A stretch of DNA of 64,000 nucleotides from Aldrovandia affinis (GCA_029706075.1 JAINUG010000397.1:62001-126000), one strand, 5' to 3'; shown: positions 11,940 through 23,880, numbered from the stretch's first letter. Numbers and translations are program-made. The notes: generated from the letters alone by a model not told the origin.

Positions 11940-12367
11940 CATGGACGATTTGAAAACAAATGATCTGTTTGCTACGGCTCAGTTTATCGCGTACTTGTGG
12001 TATGGAGTGGTCAGTGCCAAATGTATTTGTATGCGCAGTATCCGTAAACTTGTAAAAATGTTACTTGCTTGTAAAAATAGGCTGCATGGACCAGTGGAAT
12101 GTACATGTACATGTTTTTCTTTTCGAGTGTCCCAATCTCCTAATCTCCAATCTCCTGGACAGATCCCCCCAATTGTAATTATTCCAGGTCCAAATACACC
12201 GTGTGGAACACCACCAGTACCCGACAATGGACGTATTATTGAGCTAAAAGTTCAAAATGGTGTGGTGCTTCAAGTTACCTATCGGTGTCAAATATATTTT
12301 ACACTTAAAGATAAAGGACCAGTAAGATGCCAGATGGGGGATTGGACACCATATCCAGTTTGTTTAA
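11940..12367 (+). CDS. sushi/CCP domain exon (partial gene)
   Basis: The best exon is 12188-12367 (180 nt): acceptor ATTATTCCAG, donor GTGAGT, phase 1 on both sides as usual for sushi exons. It encodes PNTPCGTPPVPDNGRIIELK onward to VTYRC, VRCQ and WTPYPVC. This is a complete four-cysteine CCP module with the conserved Gly, Tyr and Trp. CCP modules act in complement regulators and adhesion proteins. The same frame is open back to an ATG at 11941, but that stretch has no signal peptide and no domain, so I do not support it as an N-terminus. It follows lectin unit 3 by 0.8 kb. It may be the first visible exon of a separate sushi gene or a distal exon of a lectin-sushi transcript. Confidence 0.65.
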
Positions 12368-12959
12368 GTGAGTATATCATATATATCATTTTAATGTATA
12401 CAACACCTCAAAAATAGAGAACGTGTTATTCATCAATTTATTATTGTATTATGAAAAACTAGGAAAACTTGGTCATAAAAATAAGGTAACCCAGCATAAA
12501 ACAAGTGATACAAAAACAGTTGCTAACTAGATTTATAAATCCAGAATAAACTATTTTTGTTTGCCAAAGACAAAATGTAGTGGTAGAAATTGTGGTAAAG
12601 GTATTATTACTCATGGTAGTGTTGATGATATTATTAATTACATTATACATTACAATTAAGAAAAGTTACAATCATTCAGTGTAAAATAGTACTTGCAGAA
12701 GTAATATAGGAATTGGGATGGCAGGTATGCCAAGTTATGCGTTGGCGAGGCATACCCCATACTTATACAGCACAGAGTTTGGCACTTTTCAGGGTCTCCA
12801 ACAGAAATAATTACAATGGCCTCAGACTCTCAGTCCTTAATAACATTCAATTCTGTTTTCTCTGATCTCATGTAAACACACAGGGCCAGATTTACTAAAG
12901 GATTGCGACTGCTTTTCGAACTCGAAAGCAGTCACTAAAAAGTCGCAATATCTACATCA

Positions 12960-14268
12960 GGGCCGATATTCACAAATAATTTTATATTACCAGTAGGAGT
13001 ACTCCTAAATCGCACTAAAACATTTTAGTTAGGAGTCCCCTCTTAAAACCTATTCACAAAGCTGCAAAGACAAACTCAAACTAAGGAAGTCCTAGAATTT
13101 TCAAGCTAAAAGTGAGGGCGGGGTTGACGTCGTTGCTATGGATGACGTTGTGTCTCATGAACGAGCTTACTCAGAATGCCCACAGCGATTGACTGCTATA
13201 GGGGATGGGTCTCTGCCTGCGATTTCAACCTAGAAAATACATTATATGCTACTGTAAAGGGGTATGTAGGCCTACCTGTTCCTGTTATATTCTAGTGGTG
13301 TAACGGATCGCAGTTGATCCGTGATCCGTACGGATCAACCCCCACGGTTCGGCACGCATATGATCCGCGGATTAATAGGTAAATTGAACCATCATAGAGA
13401 AATACAGTTTTTCTGCCACTGTTACGTTTTAAAATAACAATTCCCTAAATCTTGATGCAGAGTTACAGTGAAGAGATAGACAACCATGTATGTTTTGGTT
13501 TGCTTTGTTTTTCATACTAAATGCCTTTCTGGGAGGCAGGTTTTTAGAAACGCGACCGAATTAAATCAAATTTAAATATTAGCGATCTTTAAATTTTTTA
13601 TTAGGCTAAATTAATTCAGGCATGAGACCACCCTAGTTAAATCGCCTAAGGCGTACTGAATCTAAAAATGTATTTAGTGAAATTTTCGAATAAAGATTTA
13701 GTGAAATAACTTAAATTGAAAAACTGAAATTATCATTCATTCAATTCCTTGAGAATAGTTCCTGGTCATTTTTGGTGGAAACGCGCCTTTGGCCCCCGTT
13801 ATTTATTTTTTTGCTGATCCAATGCACCCCTATTATATTCTAATAAAGATTCTAAAATACAAATGTAGGCTATAGGATTTAACATGAAACCAAGAATACT
13901 GACTAGTCAATTGGTTACATGTCTGCATCTCGTAAACAATCAGCAGGTATCTATATATAATATATATAATATTATATATATAATACCCTTGCGATTGAGG
14001 CGGTACCTTTTTATGAGCTCTGTATCATTCAATATCTCCAGTGTTGACGCGATTGCGACGACGATTGCCGGCAGCAGCAGATTTTCGGATCGCCGTGAGT
14101 AGGTCTTTAGCGACTTAGAAGTCCTCTTGCCTGCTTCTAACTTCTCCTGGACTTAGGAGCTGTTTTTAGCTCTCAAAGGAGTTGCTCTTATCCCAAAAAT
14201 TTAGGAGTCCTAAATTTATGAGTGACACGCCCATTATTTTACCCTAAAATGCTTTGTGAATACCCTTA
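12960..14268. mobile_element. putative PIF/Harbinger-like non-autonomous element
   Basis: The left end reads AGGGCCGATATTCACAAA and the right end, inverted, AAGGGTATTCACAAAG. Subterminal sequences are also loosely inverted (TAGGAGT words on both sides). No transposase is seen. Superfamily and exact ends are uncertain. A hAT-type element is nested inside at 13,293-13,832. Confidence 0.45.
13293..13832. mobile_element. hAT-type MITE with exact 8-bp target duplication
   Basis: Terminal inverted repeats TAGTGGTGTAACGGATC (left) and TAGGGGTGCATTGGATC (right, inverted). Flanked by identical TTATATTC at 13,285-13,292 and 13,833-13,840. About 540 bases, non-coding. Confidence 0.85.
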
Positions 14269-15149
14269 AGGTCTTTATTGAATGGCTCTTTATTGTGGCT
14301 CTCCTCTTTGCATGAGAATTTTGAAGAACTCTTGAAACCAGGCTGTATTTTATGAGCATTAATATCACCTAGGTATTTCAATAGTTCCCATTTTCTATTG
14401 CGCTTTCCAAGGTGCTAGTCGCTGTCCCAGCGATGCAAAACAAATAATCACAATTGTTGTTGCAAAGTACCTCAGTTCATATCACGACAGCTTTATTTTC
14501 AGGAATACCTGTATCTACAGACAGCTATTTATCTACAGCTATTTGTACTTAGAAAGTACAAATAGCATAGCTTAGCAAACTACAAGCAATGTAATAGGAA
14601 TAGAGAAGTTTCTGGTATAGAGTACATGTGGTAGAGTATATATAGGAGTTCAGTCCATAACTGGAATAGTAGAGGAACAGTACTTTGTGCCTTAGGCAAG
14701 CAAACTAATGAGAAGTAAAGATTCTGTTCCCGTAAAAAATAGTTTGCACCTTTGGCAAGAAAATTGATAATAAATACAGCTGCAATAAGTAGATGCACCA
14801 GCCCAAGGAGAAGAAATACTATATGTGCATGAAAAGATATTGTGGACAAATATTTGTAAAGTTGCAAAACGCTGAATGCGTTTGCACAATATTTGAAATC
14901 TTTAAACCAAATATCATTGCCTCGATTCAAACCTATAATATCCAGATCTGAAGGTAGAATCCTAACCAACTGTGTTATGAGCTTTTGAGTGGATCCAGTG
15001 TTTGATGTTGAGAAATTTATTTCAAATCATGCCATTTAAAAATGTTTAAAAAAAAAAAAAAAAATATATATAAACCAGTATAAAACAATAGGATTCCAGC
15101 ATCCGTGGTGCTTGGACCCATAAAAAAAAAATATATATATATATTCTGT

Positions 15150-16100
15150 AGAGGAACAGAAGTTTGTGCTTTTGGCAAGCAAACTAATAATAAAAAGTAA
15201 AAATAATGTAGAAAAACAGTAGGCTTTGGCAAGGCAAATAATTAAACTAATGTTTTGATTTTCTAACTTTTGATTTTCCCTCATCTCCTTGTGAGATAAA
15301 AACCGTTGATGCAAGGTATAATATTAAAGATCCAAAGCACACCATATATGTTCCAGAAGGGAAAACTGTGAAACTTAACTGCAAATTAGGCTATTATTCC
15401 AGCAAGTCAACTTTGTGGGGGCCATGGATTGACGTAATGGAAGTAAAGTGCCAGGGGGAAACATACGTATTCAATAACTTTAGACTTCTTAATATTGAAT
15501 GAAAAATGAAAAATATTTTTTAAGAGATGTTTACCTATTCAAGGCAAAGCCTATCATATTCCCAAATTGCATTTTATTTACTTTTGGATTACCAAAATCG
15601 TCTACCACCAATATGCAGATGGTCACAGTGGCTACAGTTGTTGAGGCAAATATTACCTAGCCAGATCTTGGGGTCAATTCAATTCACTGTCACTCGACTG
15701 ATTCATATTTTGGCCATAGCAAGATGTCCATTTTATTTCATTTAATTCCAAAGGATTTCAAGGAATTGGCATTCGGTCAAAAAATGAATTTGATGAATGT
15801 CATGGTTTGTACATTTATCAATTATGCATATCATGGGTTGTGGCAAATGTAATGCTGTATTCGATTTTGTTGTCGATTCAAATATACCTAAACATGGCAT
15901 CCTCAAATAGATTGATCCTTTTTAAAGGGTTATCCAGAAATGTATTAATATATGCTAATAAACAATGACATTGCTTGTTCTTTCTTGGTGCATAGGTTCA
16001 TAGGTTCTTGGTTCATAGGTAAACACCATACCCAATAAGTGAGTATCAAGGATAATCTGATAAGGATCTTTTTGTTTAAAGAGAATATTTTTATAAACCA
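15150..16100. repeat. segmental duplicate partner of 4.7-6.3 kb
   Basis: The more complete copy of the duplicated segment. It retains the sushi-like exon at about 15,296-15,465 that is absent from the other copy and has no retroelement insertion. Confidence 0.8.
15296..15465 (+). pseudogene. sushi-like exon, incomplete
   Basis: The open stretch reads CEIKTVDARYNIKDP, then VPEGKTVKLNCKLGYY, then EVKCQGE: three of the four cysteines of a CCP module in the right order, with the usual Gly-Tyr after the second cysteine. The fourth cysteine is missing before a stop at about 15,500. A possible acceptor is TCTCCTTGTGAG and a possible donor is GTATTC, but their phases do not match the exon at 12.2 kb. 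Probably a decayed or partial CCP exon. Confidence 0.45.
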
Positions 16101-16663
16101 ATGTTTTTAATGTGTACGTTCTATGGTGCATCACACATTTATTGTGCCCTGGCATTGCTGTTCAATGCCCATAAAAGGGAAGGATTTCACGATATTTGCA
16201 AACATGAAATGTATTCACACCTATATTTCTATTTAATTTAAAACAATGTATTCAACACATTTCTTTGTGTTCATTTCTAGGTTTGGGTCTGCACTTGATG
16301 TCAAATGCCAACTTCAAATGAACAAGACCAAAATGAATTTCTTAGAAAACAACTTTTATTTAATTATACTATTTCTGAATGGGTACAGCATGTAACCTAG
16401 CACAAGAAAACTGTTTGAAAAATTTTACTGAATCCTGATTATGCTTTTCACCAGGGAGTGTCCCTGGCACACAATTATAAACATTAAATCATTGCCTTTG
16501 GTGTGCAAGCAGCACAAAATATACAGTCCAACTATAATTTGTTAAACCTTAAATTCAAACACATGTTTTCCTTGCATTGCTAAGTCAAAATGAAATGCTG
16601 AATTGATAGACAACCTTGCATTAAGGAAGACAAGGATGTTTTGAGAAGTGTCAGGAACTGTGT

Positions 16664-16892
16664 CGGAAAACCAGGCGCGGACCCAGGAATGCAATAATGT
16701 TCTTTATTGCGAAAACAATAGGCAATGGTCAAACAGACACATGAGGAACAGGTGAAAACGATAATACAATGACGAGACTGGAAACAGGGAAGCGAAAGTG
16801 AAAACACGGACCGGATAACCAGGAAAACATGGAATAACCTAAAAACATTGAATTACGGGGAACACGAACACGAGACGTGACAAGAAGAATAT
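16664..16892. repeat. interspersed repeat, class unknown
   Basis: A block with a clear compositional break (GAAAACCAGGCGCGGACCCA at the start, ACGAGACGTGACA at the end), resembling part of the 2.8-3.7 kb region. It could be an LTR remnant. No coding content. Confidence 0.35.
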
Positions 16893-17026
16893 AACCTGCA
16901 ATGTAAATATGTTCAGAATTAGTGTATTCCTTCATTATTTTCCCATGTTGTTTCTTTATTTATTTGCTGTTTAATATTCTATTTTACATTATAATTAACA
17001 GTTCCAAAGGCACAAACAGTTTTTCA

Positions 17027-17235
17027 CATTACATTTTAGACATTTAGCAGACAATCTTATCCAGAGCAACTTACACGGTTTACATGCAATCACAAACACA
17101 AATACTTATTTACCCTACAATCCATTTATACAGCTGGATATTTTACTGAAGGAAGTCAGGTTACGTTCCTTGCTCAAGGGTACAACAGCAGTGCCCCACC
17201 TGGGAGTCAACCCATTAGGAAAATTAGCTGGGGGA
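17027..17235 (-). mobile_element. SINE with UnaSINE/V-SINE-like core, 5'-truncated
   Basis: Read on the minus strand it has the core words ACCCTTGAGCAAGGAACGTA and ATCCAGCTGTATAAATGG, then a tail resembling GATAAGATTGTCTGCTAAATG. It is the same family as the copies at 25.6, 33.2, 35.3, 58.2 and 61.6 kb. Confidence 0.8.
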
Positions 17236-17519
17236 TTCATTCATATAGCATTTAGGTAACCTATTAGTAGCTATAGTATTTTTTTCAGCATTAAACTTTT
17301 CTGCTGGCCTTCATTATTGCAATGAACATGTAAATGGGAAGTGAGTCATTTGATGTGTTTTCAACCTCCTCCTGCATGTTTAGATTACACAGATACTGTT
17401 TGGGTCAATTTGACCTAGCAGTGAGAGTGGAGGCTAAAATAGGTCAAAGGTATCACATGTGTAACACACACACAAGCACACACATATACAACTTGTTCCT
17501 ACGGGGAAAAAATGGAACC

Positions 17520-17682
17520 CAACCATCTCCCTTTCTCTGTTTCACCTGTGAGAAAGTGCAAATATTATTACATCTATGATGGGAACCTTATATTTCCTGC
17601 AGGAAAACTCCAGCCATACTCACCTGGGGAGGGGCAAAAATTAAAAAAGGGTCCTGATTGGGGGTCCTATCAACGTTACACT
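17520..17682 (+). pseudogene. sushi-like exon remnant interrupted by a hAT element
   Basis: The open frame contains CKYYYIYDGNLIFPAG then LQPYSPGEGQK, which resembles the first half of a CCP module (Cys, Asp-Gly-x-Ile, then Tyr-Ser-Pro-Gly-Glu). The expected second cysteine is not seen. The frame runs to a hAT insertion at 17,683. Sequence resumes after the element at 19,116 and reaches a GTAAGT at about 19,155. Low certainty; it may never have been functional. Confidence 0.35.
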
Positions 17683-19107
17683 CAGGGCCGGATTAAATGG
17701 ATGGACTACACTAGCAAACAAACAAATTTCGATACTTTGTAAACAAACCCAACGACCTTTTAACTGCCACATATTATTATCATTATTATTCATTTAGGTA
17801 GGTATATATATTACACGTTTCATTGATTTCATTGCATTTTATTATTCACATTTACAGATACTTTCTCCTGGCTTTATTCATAATCCAGGGAAGTCGTAAA
17901 TTTGTTCTCAATCAACAACAACGCAAACGCGTTCAGTTTATTTTCCTTTACTGTTGACCTAAGGGACGTTTTAACGCGTTTCAAAAAAGAACACGGGAGC
18001 AATTTTTATTCGGTAATGCCAGATACATACGAAGACATATTTCCACGTTGGAGAATGCATCGCCCAGGCGTAGTTCTCTGAGCTTCCTATACATGCCCAT
18101 CACTGATTGTTCACCCTTTACCATTGAGCTGAACTGGTAAAACTCCTCTGTAAAGTTATTCTCAAGATCATGTGGGTATATTTCTTTTAGATGTTCTGTG
18201 GCTGCACGTTGTAAGCATACCGATATTTTCCTCCACTTTTTTGTAGGCGTCGTTGCAGTCCTTGTGATAGGCAATCACAGATGACATGACACGTGTCAAT
18301 CAGGCTGTCGTTTTCTTCTTCCTCTTCATTTATTTTTAATTTTTTAATTTTGCTGCACCCGTAGCCCTTAGAGGTCTTGGGCTATTTTGTCTCGTTGTCG
18401 AGGACAAAAGACGGGTCGTCAATTTCGTCGTCAGCATCACTCTCGATGTCAGACTCCTTTCCAATAATTTCTTCAAGTTCGTCATCCTCGACGTACAAAA
18501 GCAAGGTTTGTGCTACATTTAGCATTCGCCTCACAAGAGGCTCAACTCGCCTCATTTCTCCTCCACAAAAACTCAAACTCCAACTCCAAAAACTAGCTTT
18601 TCCGTTTCATAATATGACAAGAAACGCCGAATATATTCAAACAAATGTGACGCCTGCCTCACATACTATATGCGCGTTTACGCACGCGTAAATATACTTT
18701 TTATATCAAATTAAAATGATAATATCTCCGTTTTTACTTGGTCTTTCAACGTCATTCAAAAAACTACCATGGGGTTTCAAGCCAGCACTTTCGAGTGAAG
18801 TTTGAACCAGTTACTAATTTGATCACGCCGGCTTGATCGGCGACTCCTAAGGGTTAAGCGTTGTTGAAAGGATATTGCTAGCAAAGCAAGCCTGATGTGC
18901 ACTGAAGCGGAAAGACTTTTCGCGCACATTGCAAGGTGCTTACGTTGTGTATGACGGAGTTTTTATCCGAAAATATTGTACAATATTTAAATGTAAAAAA
19001 ATACGTAATATTTACATTTTTGTTTAATGTTTAATTTATCTGGGCCCCCCTGTGGGAATTAGACCCTAGGCACGTGTCTAGTTTGCCTACGCCTAGATCC
19101 GGCCCTG
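17683..19107 (-). mobile_element. hAT element with perfect 8-bp target duplication
   Basis: Ends are CAGGGCCGGATTAA (left) and its inverse ATCCGGCCCTG (right), with identical GTTACACT at 17,675-17,682 and 19,108-19,115. On the minus strand, 17,981-18,274 encodes NNFTEEFYQFSSMVKGEQSV and then SNVEICLRMYLALPNKNC. The latter is the hAT C-terminal dimerisation region, broken just where the ERSFSKL part should follow. An acidic stretch (18,382-18,576) lies upstream. The element is degraded and about 1.4 kb long, internally deleted compared with full hAT elements. Confidence 0.88.
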
Positions 19108-19115
19108 GTTACACT

Positions 19116-21356
19116 CGTCAACGTCTGCTCACTCTCAGTGGTTGACAAATGTCAGTAAGTATCCACCCAGAGGCACTGTCATGGCAAATGGTGTCCACTT
19201 GGCCAGAATGTGTCCGGGGTGATGTAATCGGAATTTTGGACTGTAGTTGCTATGCCAACACGACGAGCTCGCATTCCTGAGTGAGAAAACCCAGAAGAAT
19301 GTGTCTGGGTGTCCGGGTGACGTCATTTAGCTACGAATAAGCTGTACAGCTAAATTAGCTGCCTTGCTACGAACATAATATATTAAATATAATATATAAG
19401 CTAGCTACGAATATAACAATATGCATTGTCTGTTCAGCTGTACAGTTAAGTTAGCTGGCTAGCTACGAATATAATGTATGGAAGGTGGCTAGCTACGAAT
19501 AACAATTGCTTGTTCAGTTGTAAAACTAACTACCTTTCTGAACCTAATTGCACTGACATCTCTTTAAAATGTTTAGCAGCTTTGTGTCCCCTATTTTTCA
19601 TTGCATTTTGCAGTGATCGATTGATGTACTAATATTGGAAAAATATATCATGATTTTATTTGCAAATAGGTGGAGTTTTGCATTTGTGACCTCTATGCCA
19701 CTATTATTATTTGTACTCAATAGCAATGTGAACAGTCAAAGGAACAGTCTTGTCTGTTCCCTCTAGTTAGTGAGAAGTGAACTGAATGAAAAACTTTGTA
19801 GGTTTCGATAATAACCAGGAGCTATTAAAATGATCAGTTATCTTAATTGTCTGCACAATTTGTTATCGGAAAAAACATATTTGGAAGAATGACATTTATA
19901 GTTTATTGGTTAAAAATCCATTGTGAAAGTCATGAGATATCACTCTATATCAACTATTACGAGTCCCTGACCGTTACTAGCTTTGATCAGTAGACTAAAT
20001 AAAAACAAACAATTTTTGTCCCTCGGTGCATTTTCCTGGCAACGGTATCTGAAACGGCAAGTTGCAAATTATAGCATTTTATCTTTTGGATACTGTAACA
20101 AGTATGTCTTGTTTTGGGGGTTTTCCTATAGCTTCCATGTGTTCTTTGTCCATTGGCAGAGCCAGTCACAGACATGAGGACATTTATATTCTAGAATGGA
20201 CAGTGCATCATCAGTCGTTTTCAATGTCATACCATCCTTTCTCAAACAACCTTTTAAAAATTATTTGTATCAGTGTTTTATGACATTCTTGAAGAACAAA
20301 TACCACGTGAGTAAATATTTTGTGTTAGTTTTCGATGAATGATGAAAAGAAAAAGATCTCAGGACTCAAGACTTTTGGACCGCACTGTATGTGTGCCAAA
20401 AGGATCTTGCTGTTGAGTTGCAATTAGGAACACTGTCAGAGAGTGGAGGTTCCTGGCTTCTACTTTGGTTTTATATTGTATCTGTATTTATCATTTGTTT
20501 TGCTTTATTTTTGGTTATGGTATTCACTCACTGGGAATTGTGCACATTAACTGATTTACAACAAAACAAGGAAAGGAAAACAACTCAAAGACATGGCGCT
20601 TGCCTTGAAGCTGGGCACTGAAGATCGGGGCTCACCTCCGAAAGGAGGCTGGTGCCCTCAGCCTGGGTGACTCGCTTTCCCTTTTATGAATTTTGGGCTT
20701 GGGACTGCCTCACCACAAGTATTATTATTATTATTATCATTATTATTAATAATAATAATACATTTTATTTATGAAGTGCCTTTCAGGACACCCCAGGTAA
20801 CTTTACAGGGAAACTGGGATAAAGCATAAAATCATAAAATAACAAAGATATTAGGTTATAAAGGAGATACATTTAGGGCAAGAAAATAAAGATAAAATAA
20901 AAAAGAATGAAGCTTGTGAATGGGTATTGGGTGTATGCTTGTCTGAATAAGAGGGTCTTGAGCTGTTTTTTGAATGAGGAGAGTGAGTCTGAGGTGCGAA
21001 TGTGAGGGGGAAGGGTTGAAATTCATCTTATCTGATAGCAGAGGAAATAAAATCAGTCAATGCCACACTTGGAACACCCTACCTGCTAATATACTCTGCT
21101 ATCTGTCCACTGTCCTCTGTACAAGAGGACAAATGTGTTTTAGAACATTTTCCATATGAAAAACAGTTATGCCCATACATAACAAAATGATGACGCCCCT
21201 CAAACTCCTTCACAAGGTTGTTGAAAGTGACAATGGTTCCTGCATTGGACACAGCCACAAAAGCTGGCTGCTGTGATCTCGCATGGGATACTGTGTCATA
21301 GTTTGTGCACTACGTAAAGCGACAGGAAGTGAATGGTTTAGTAATAATATAATATA
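19116..21356. other. intergenic stretch, no gene seen
   Basis: AT-rich sequence. It holds GCTAGCTACGAATATAA words repeated between 19,330 and 19,500, an ATT microsatellite at 20,720-20,760, and a fish-type interspersed repeat beginning ATACATTTTATTTATGAAGT near 20,760. Short open frames look random. Confidence 0.55.
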
Positions 21357-21503
21357 ATATATGCCATTTAGCAGATGCTTTTATCCAAAGCGACTTACAG
21401 TAGTGAATGCATACATTTTTCAGTATATGTGGTCCCAGTGGGAATTGAACCCACAACCTAAGCGTTGCCAACGCCATGCTCTACCAACTGATCCACAGAG
21501 AAC
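21357..21503 (-). mobile_element. tRNA-headed SINE with L2-type 3' tail
   Basis: On the minus strand: GATCAGTTGGTAGAGCATGG (A-box region), GGTTGTGGGTTCAATTCCCA (B-box region), then GATAAAAGCATCTGCTAAATG. It is the same family as the copies at 22.4 and 44.7 kb. Confidence 0.85.
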
Positions 21504-21570
21504 CATATTTTCTCTGTGGTTTAGTTGAGTTTAGTTTGGTTTAGTCACAGTTTAGTGACAAGATGAACAG

Positions 21571-22895
21571 TTGCCTGCATATCAAATCAATCTGGTGTGT
21601 GCAGCCTGGTGTCAGTGGGTAAAACGGTTGGCTGATGATCCCTCACAACGTGTTCACTCCCACCGTCCTACCACCTGCCCTCTCGATCCTATTCCTTACC
21701 CCATTTTCCGGTCCATCGCTATGGACATCCTCCCCTTTGTGTCCAATGTTATTAACTCTTCTCTTTCCTCTGGCTCTGTCCCCTCTCCCCTCAAAAGGGC
21801 CCATATCATCCCCCTCCTCAAAAAACCCTCTGTGTATAACCAACTGTCTGCCTATCTCCTACAGAACGACCTGCTTGATCCCAACCAATCTGGGTTCAAG
21901 GCAGATCACTCCACAGAAACTGCTCTGCTCGCGGTCACCGAGGCTCTACAAGTGGCAAAATCTCAATCTCTCAGCTCCGTCCTCCTCCTCGACCTGCCAG
22001 CTGCATTTGATACCGTGGACCACCAGATTCTGCTCTCATCTCTCGCCAAGATGGGAATCTCTGGATCTGCATTGGCATGGTTAGAATCATACCTGGCTGA
22101 GCGGTCCTACCAGGTGGCCTGGAGAGGATCCCTCTCCTCTCCCCACACCCTCTCTACTGGAGTCCCGCAGGGCTCTGTGCTAGGCCCCCTCCTGTTCTCC
22201 CTGTACACCAAATCACTTGTTTCAGTCATCTCTGTCCATGGTTTTTCATATCACTGTTATGCTGATGACACTCAACTCTTTCTCTCCTTCTGAGACCCAA
22301 GTCCCGGCACATATCTCTGCATGTCTAGCAGACATCTCTGCCTGGATGTCCACACACCACCTGAAGCTGAACCTGGGGAAGACAGAGCTGTTCTTGGCTC
22401 TGTGGCTCAGTAGGTAGAGCTCAGTAGGTAGAGCATGGCGTTGGCAATGCTTAGGTTGTGGGTTCAATTCCCACTGGGACCACATATACTGAAAAATGTA
22501 TGCATTAACTACTATAAGTCGATTTGGATAAAAGCGTCTGCTAAATGGCATATATTACTCTTCCTCCCAGCGAAGGGCTCCCCGATGATTGATGCTTCAA
22601 TCACTGTGAAAGGCTCCATAGTGTCTCCGTCTCGGTCTGCCAGTAGCCTTGGAGTGACCCTGGACAACCAGCTGAGCTTCTCGGGCTATATCGCAGCAGT
22701 CACTGAGACCTGCCGATTATCCCTCTATAACATCCGGAAGATCCGACCGTTCCTCACCAAAGAGGCCACACAACTCCTGGTCCAGGCCTTGGTGATCTCA
22801 TGCCTGGACTACTGCAATTCATTGCTGGCAGGCCAGGCCTACCGGCTCTTCAATGATAAGAGCATCTGCTAAATGCCTAAAATGTAAAATGTAAA
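21571..22895 (+). mobile_element. L2-clade LINE, 5'-truncated, broken, with SINE insertion
   Basis: An open stretch from 21,571 encodes reverse-transcriptase blocks: LLDPNQSGFKADHSTETALL, LLLDLPAAFDTVDH, GVPQGSVLGPLLFSLYT and the catalytic YADDTQLF. The order and wording fit the L2/CR1-like group. The frame breaks just after the YADD block (about 22,290), resumes as HISACLADISAWMSTHHLKL, is interrupted by a SINE at 22,397-22,556, and continues to SCLDYCNSLLAG. A deletion then joins it to the 3' tail at 22,857-22,895 (AGAGCATCTGCTAAATGCC then TGTAA-like repeats). The endonuclease domain is absent and about 25 residues are missing near 21,845. Not autonomous. Confidence 0.88.
22397..22556 (+). 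mobile_element. SINE inserted inside the L2 LINE
   Basis: tRNA-like head GTGGCTCAGTAGGTAGAGC (its first part tandemly repeated), B box GGTTCAATTCCC, tail GGATAAAAGCGTCTGCTAAATG. It splits the reverse-transcriptase reading frame between KTELF and LPAKGSP. Confidence 0.88.
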
Positions 22896-22984
22896 TCCCA
22901 TCCAGGCAACTGAAGAACTGATCATTGTCTCTGAGATCACGCACGAAAAAACATTGAAATCAAACATGAAAACAAAGATGTATG

Positions 22985-23880
22985 CTTTATTTTTATTTTT
23001 GAAAGGTGTGGGTAGGTGGACAGGTAGGTTGGAAATATGTTCTTTTTTTAGCAATCATTATTGGTGACAGTGGCTGATTGGAAGTTATTTTCTCCCCACG
23101 GCAAGTCACATAAAAGTGTTTCTGTTTCTGTAAAGAACAAAGAACACTGCCTAAGTACAATCTATAACAAGAAACATCCCACTGGTGCCTGGTCTAGTTT
23201 GATGTTCTTGGAATGTATGTCCTTTGGAAAGAAATTGTTAAAACAAAATCAAACTGGAGACATTTTGACTGGAAACTGGTACACAAGGCAGCCTTGTGTG
23301 GAGCCTAAAAGCTTGAGTGGCAAAAACCTACCACCACTCTGGAAATGATTTTTAAATGCAAATGGCAGGAGACGTAATCTTTCAAGGACATAAACCAGGA
23401 ACAGCCCCATATACTCTCTACACATTGTGAATTTATGAATATGTGACTGTATCAACAGTCTATTCCATTCCCTCCCAAAAATATTTTAAGTGATTTTTGA
23501 GGTTCTGAAAGCAGCACTTTCCTCACTTACTGGAACTGAGTCAGGGATCGTTCTGGTGTGCCAGCGGCATCTTGGACAGAACCTGCTACCACAGCTTCAA
23601 CACGGTAGCACCAATCAGCAGCCTTGACCATTTAGGGAAAAAAATGAAACTGTTCCATATAACTTTCTGCTGTACTATAATACCCAAGGATCATGACAAG
23701 CCTTTCTACACTTGAACGAACCCAAGTATTTTAACCATGACTTATGGGGCAATGCATGTCTCAGATCGTTAGATAAAAATACACTTTTTTGTTTGTTTGT
23801 CCCTTGAGTAAAGGGCAATACAACTCCAAATTCAGAACACCTGGACAAACATGCTGAAAGGTAAATAAAGATTCAGGATC
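22985..23880 (-). other. pcnx2: possible pcnx2 3' UTR
   Basis: Downstream of the pcnx2 stop codon on the minus strand, the first AATAAA polyadenylation hexamers I find are the overlapping pair at about 22,986-22,998. That would give a 3' UTR of about 0.9 kb ending just short of the LINE. No transcript evidence. Confidence 0.4.

Noticed and set aside
11941..12187. N-terminal extension of the sushi frame from an ATG at 11,941
   Set aside because: No signal peptide or domain, and a phase-1 acceptor at 12,187 explains the exon better.
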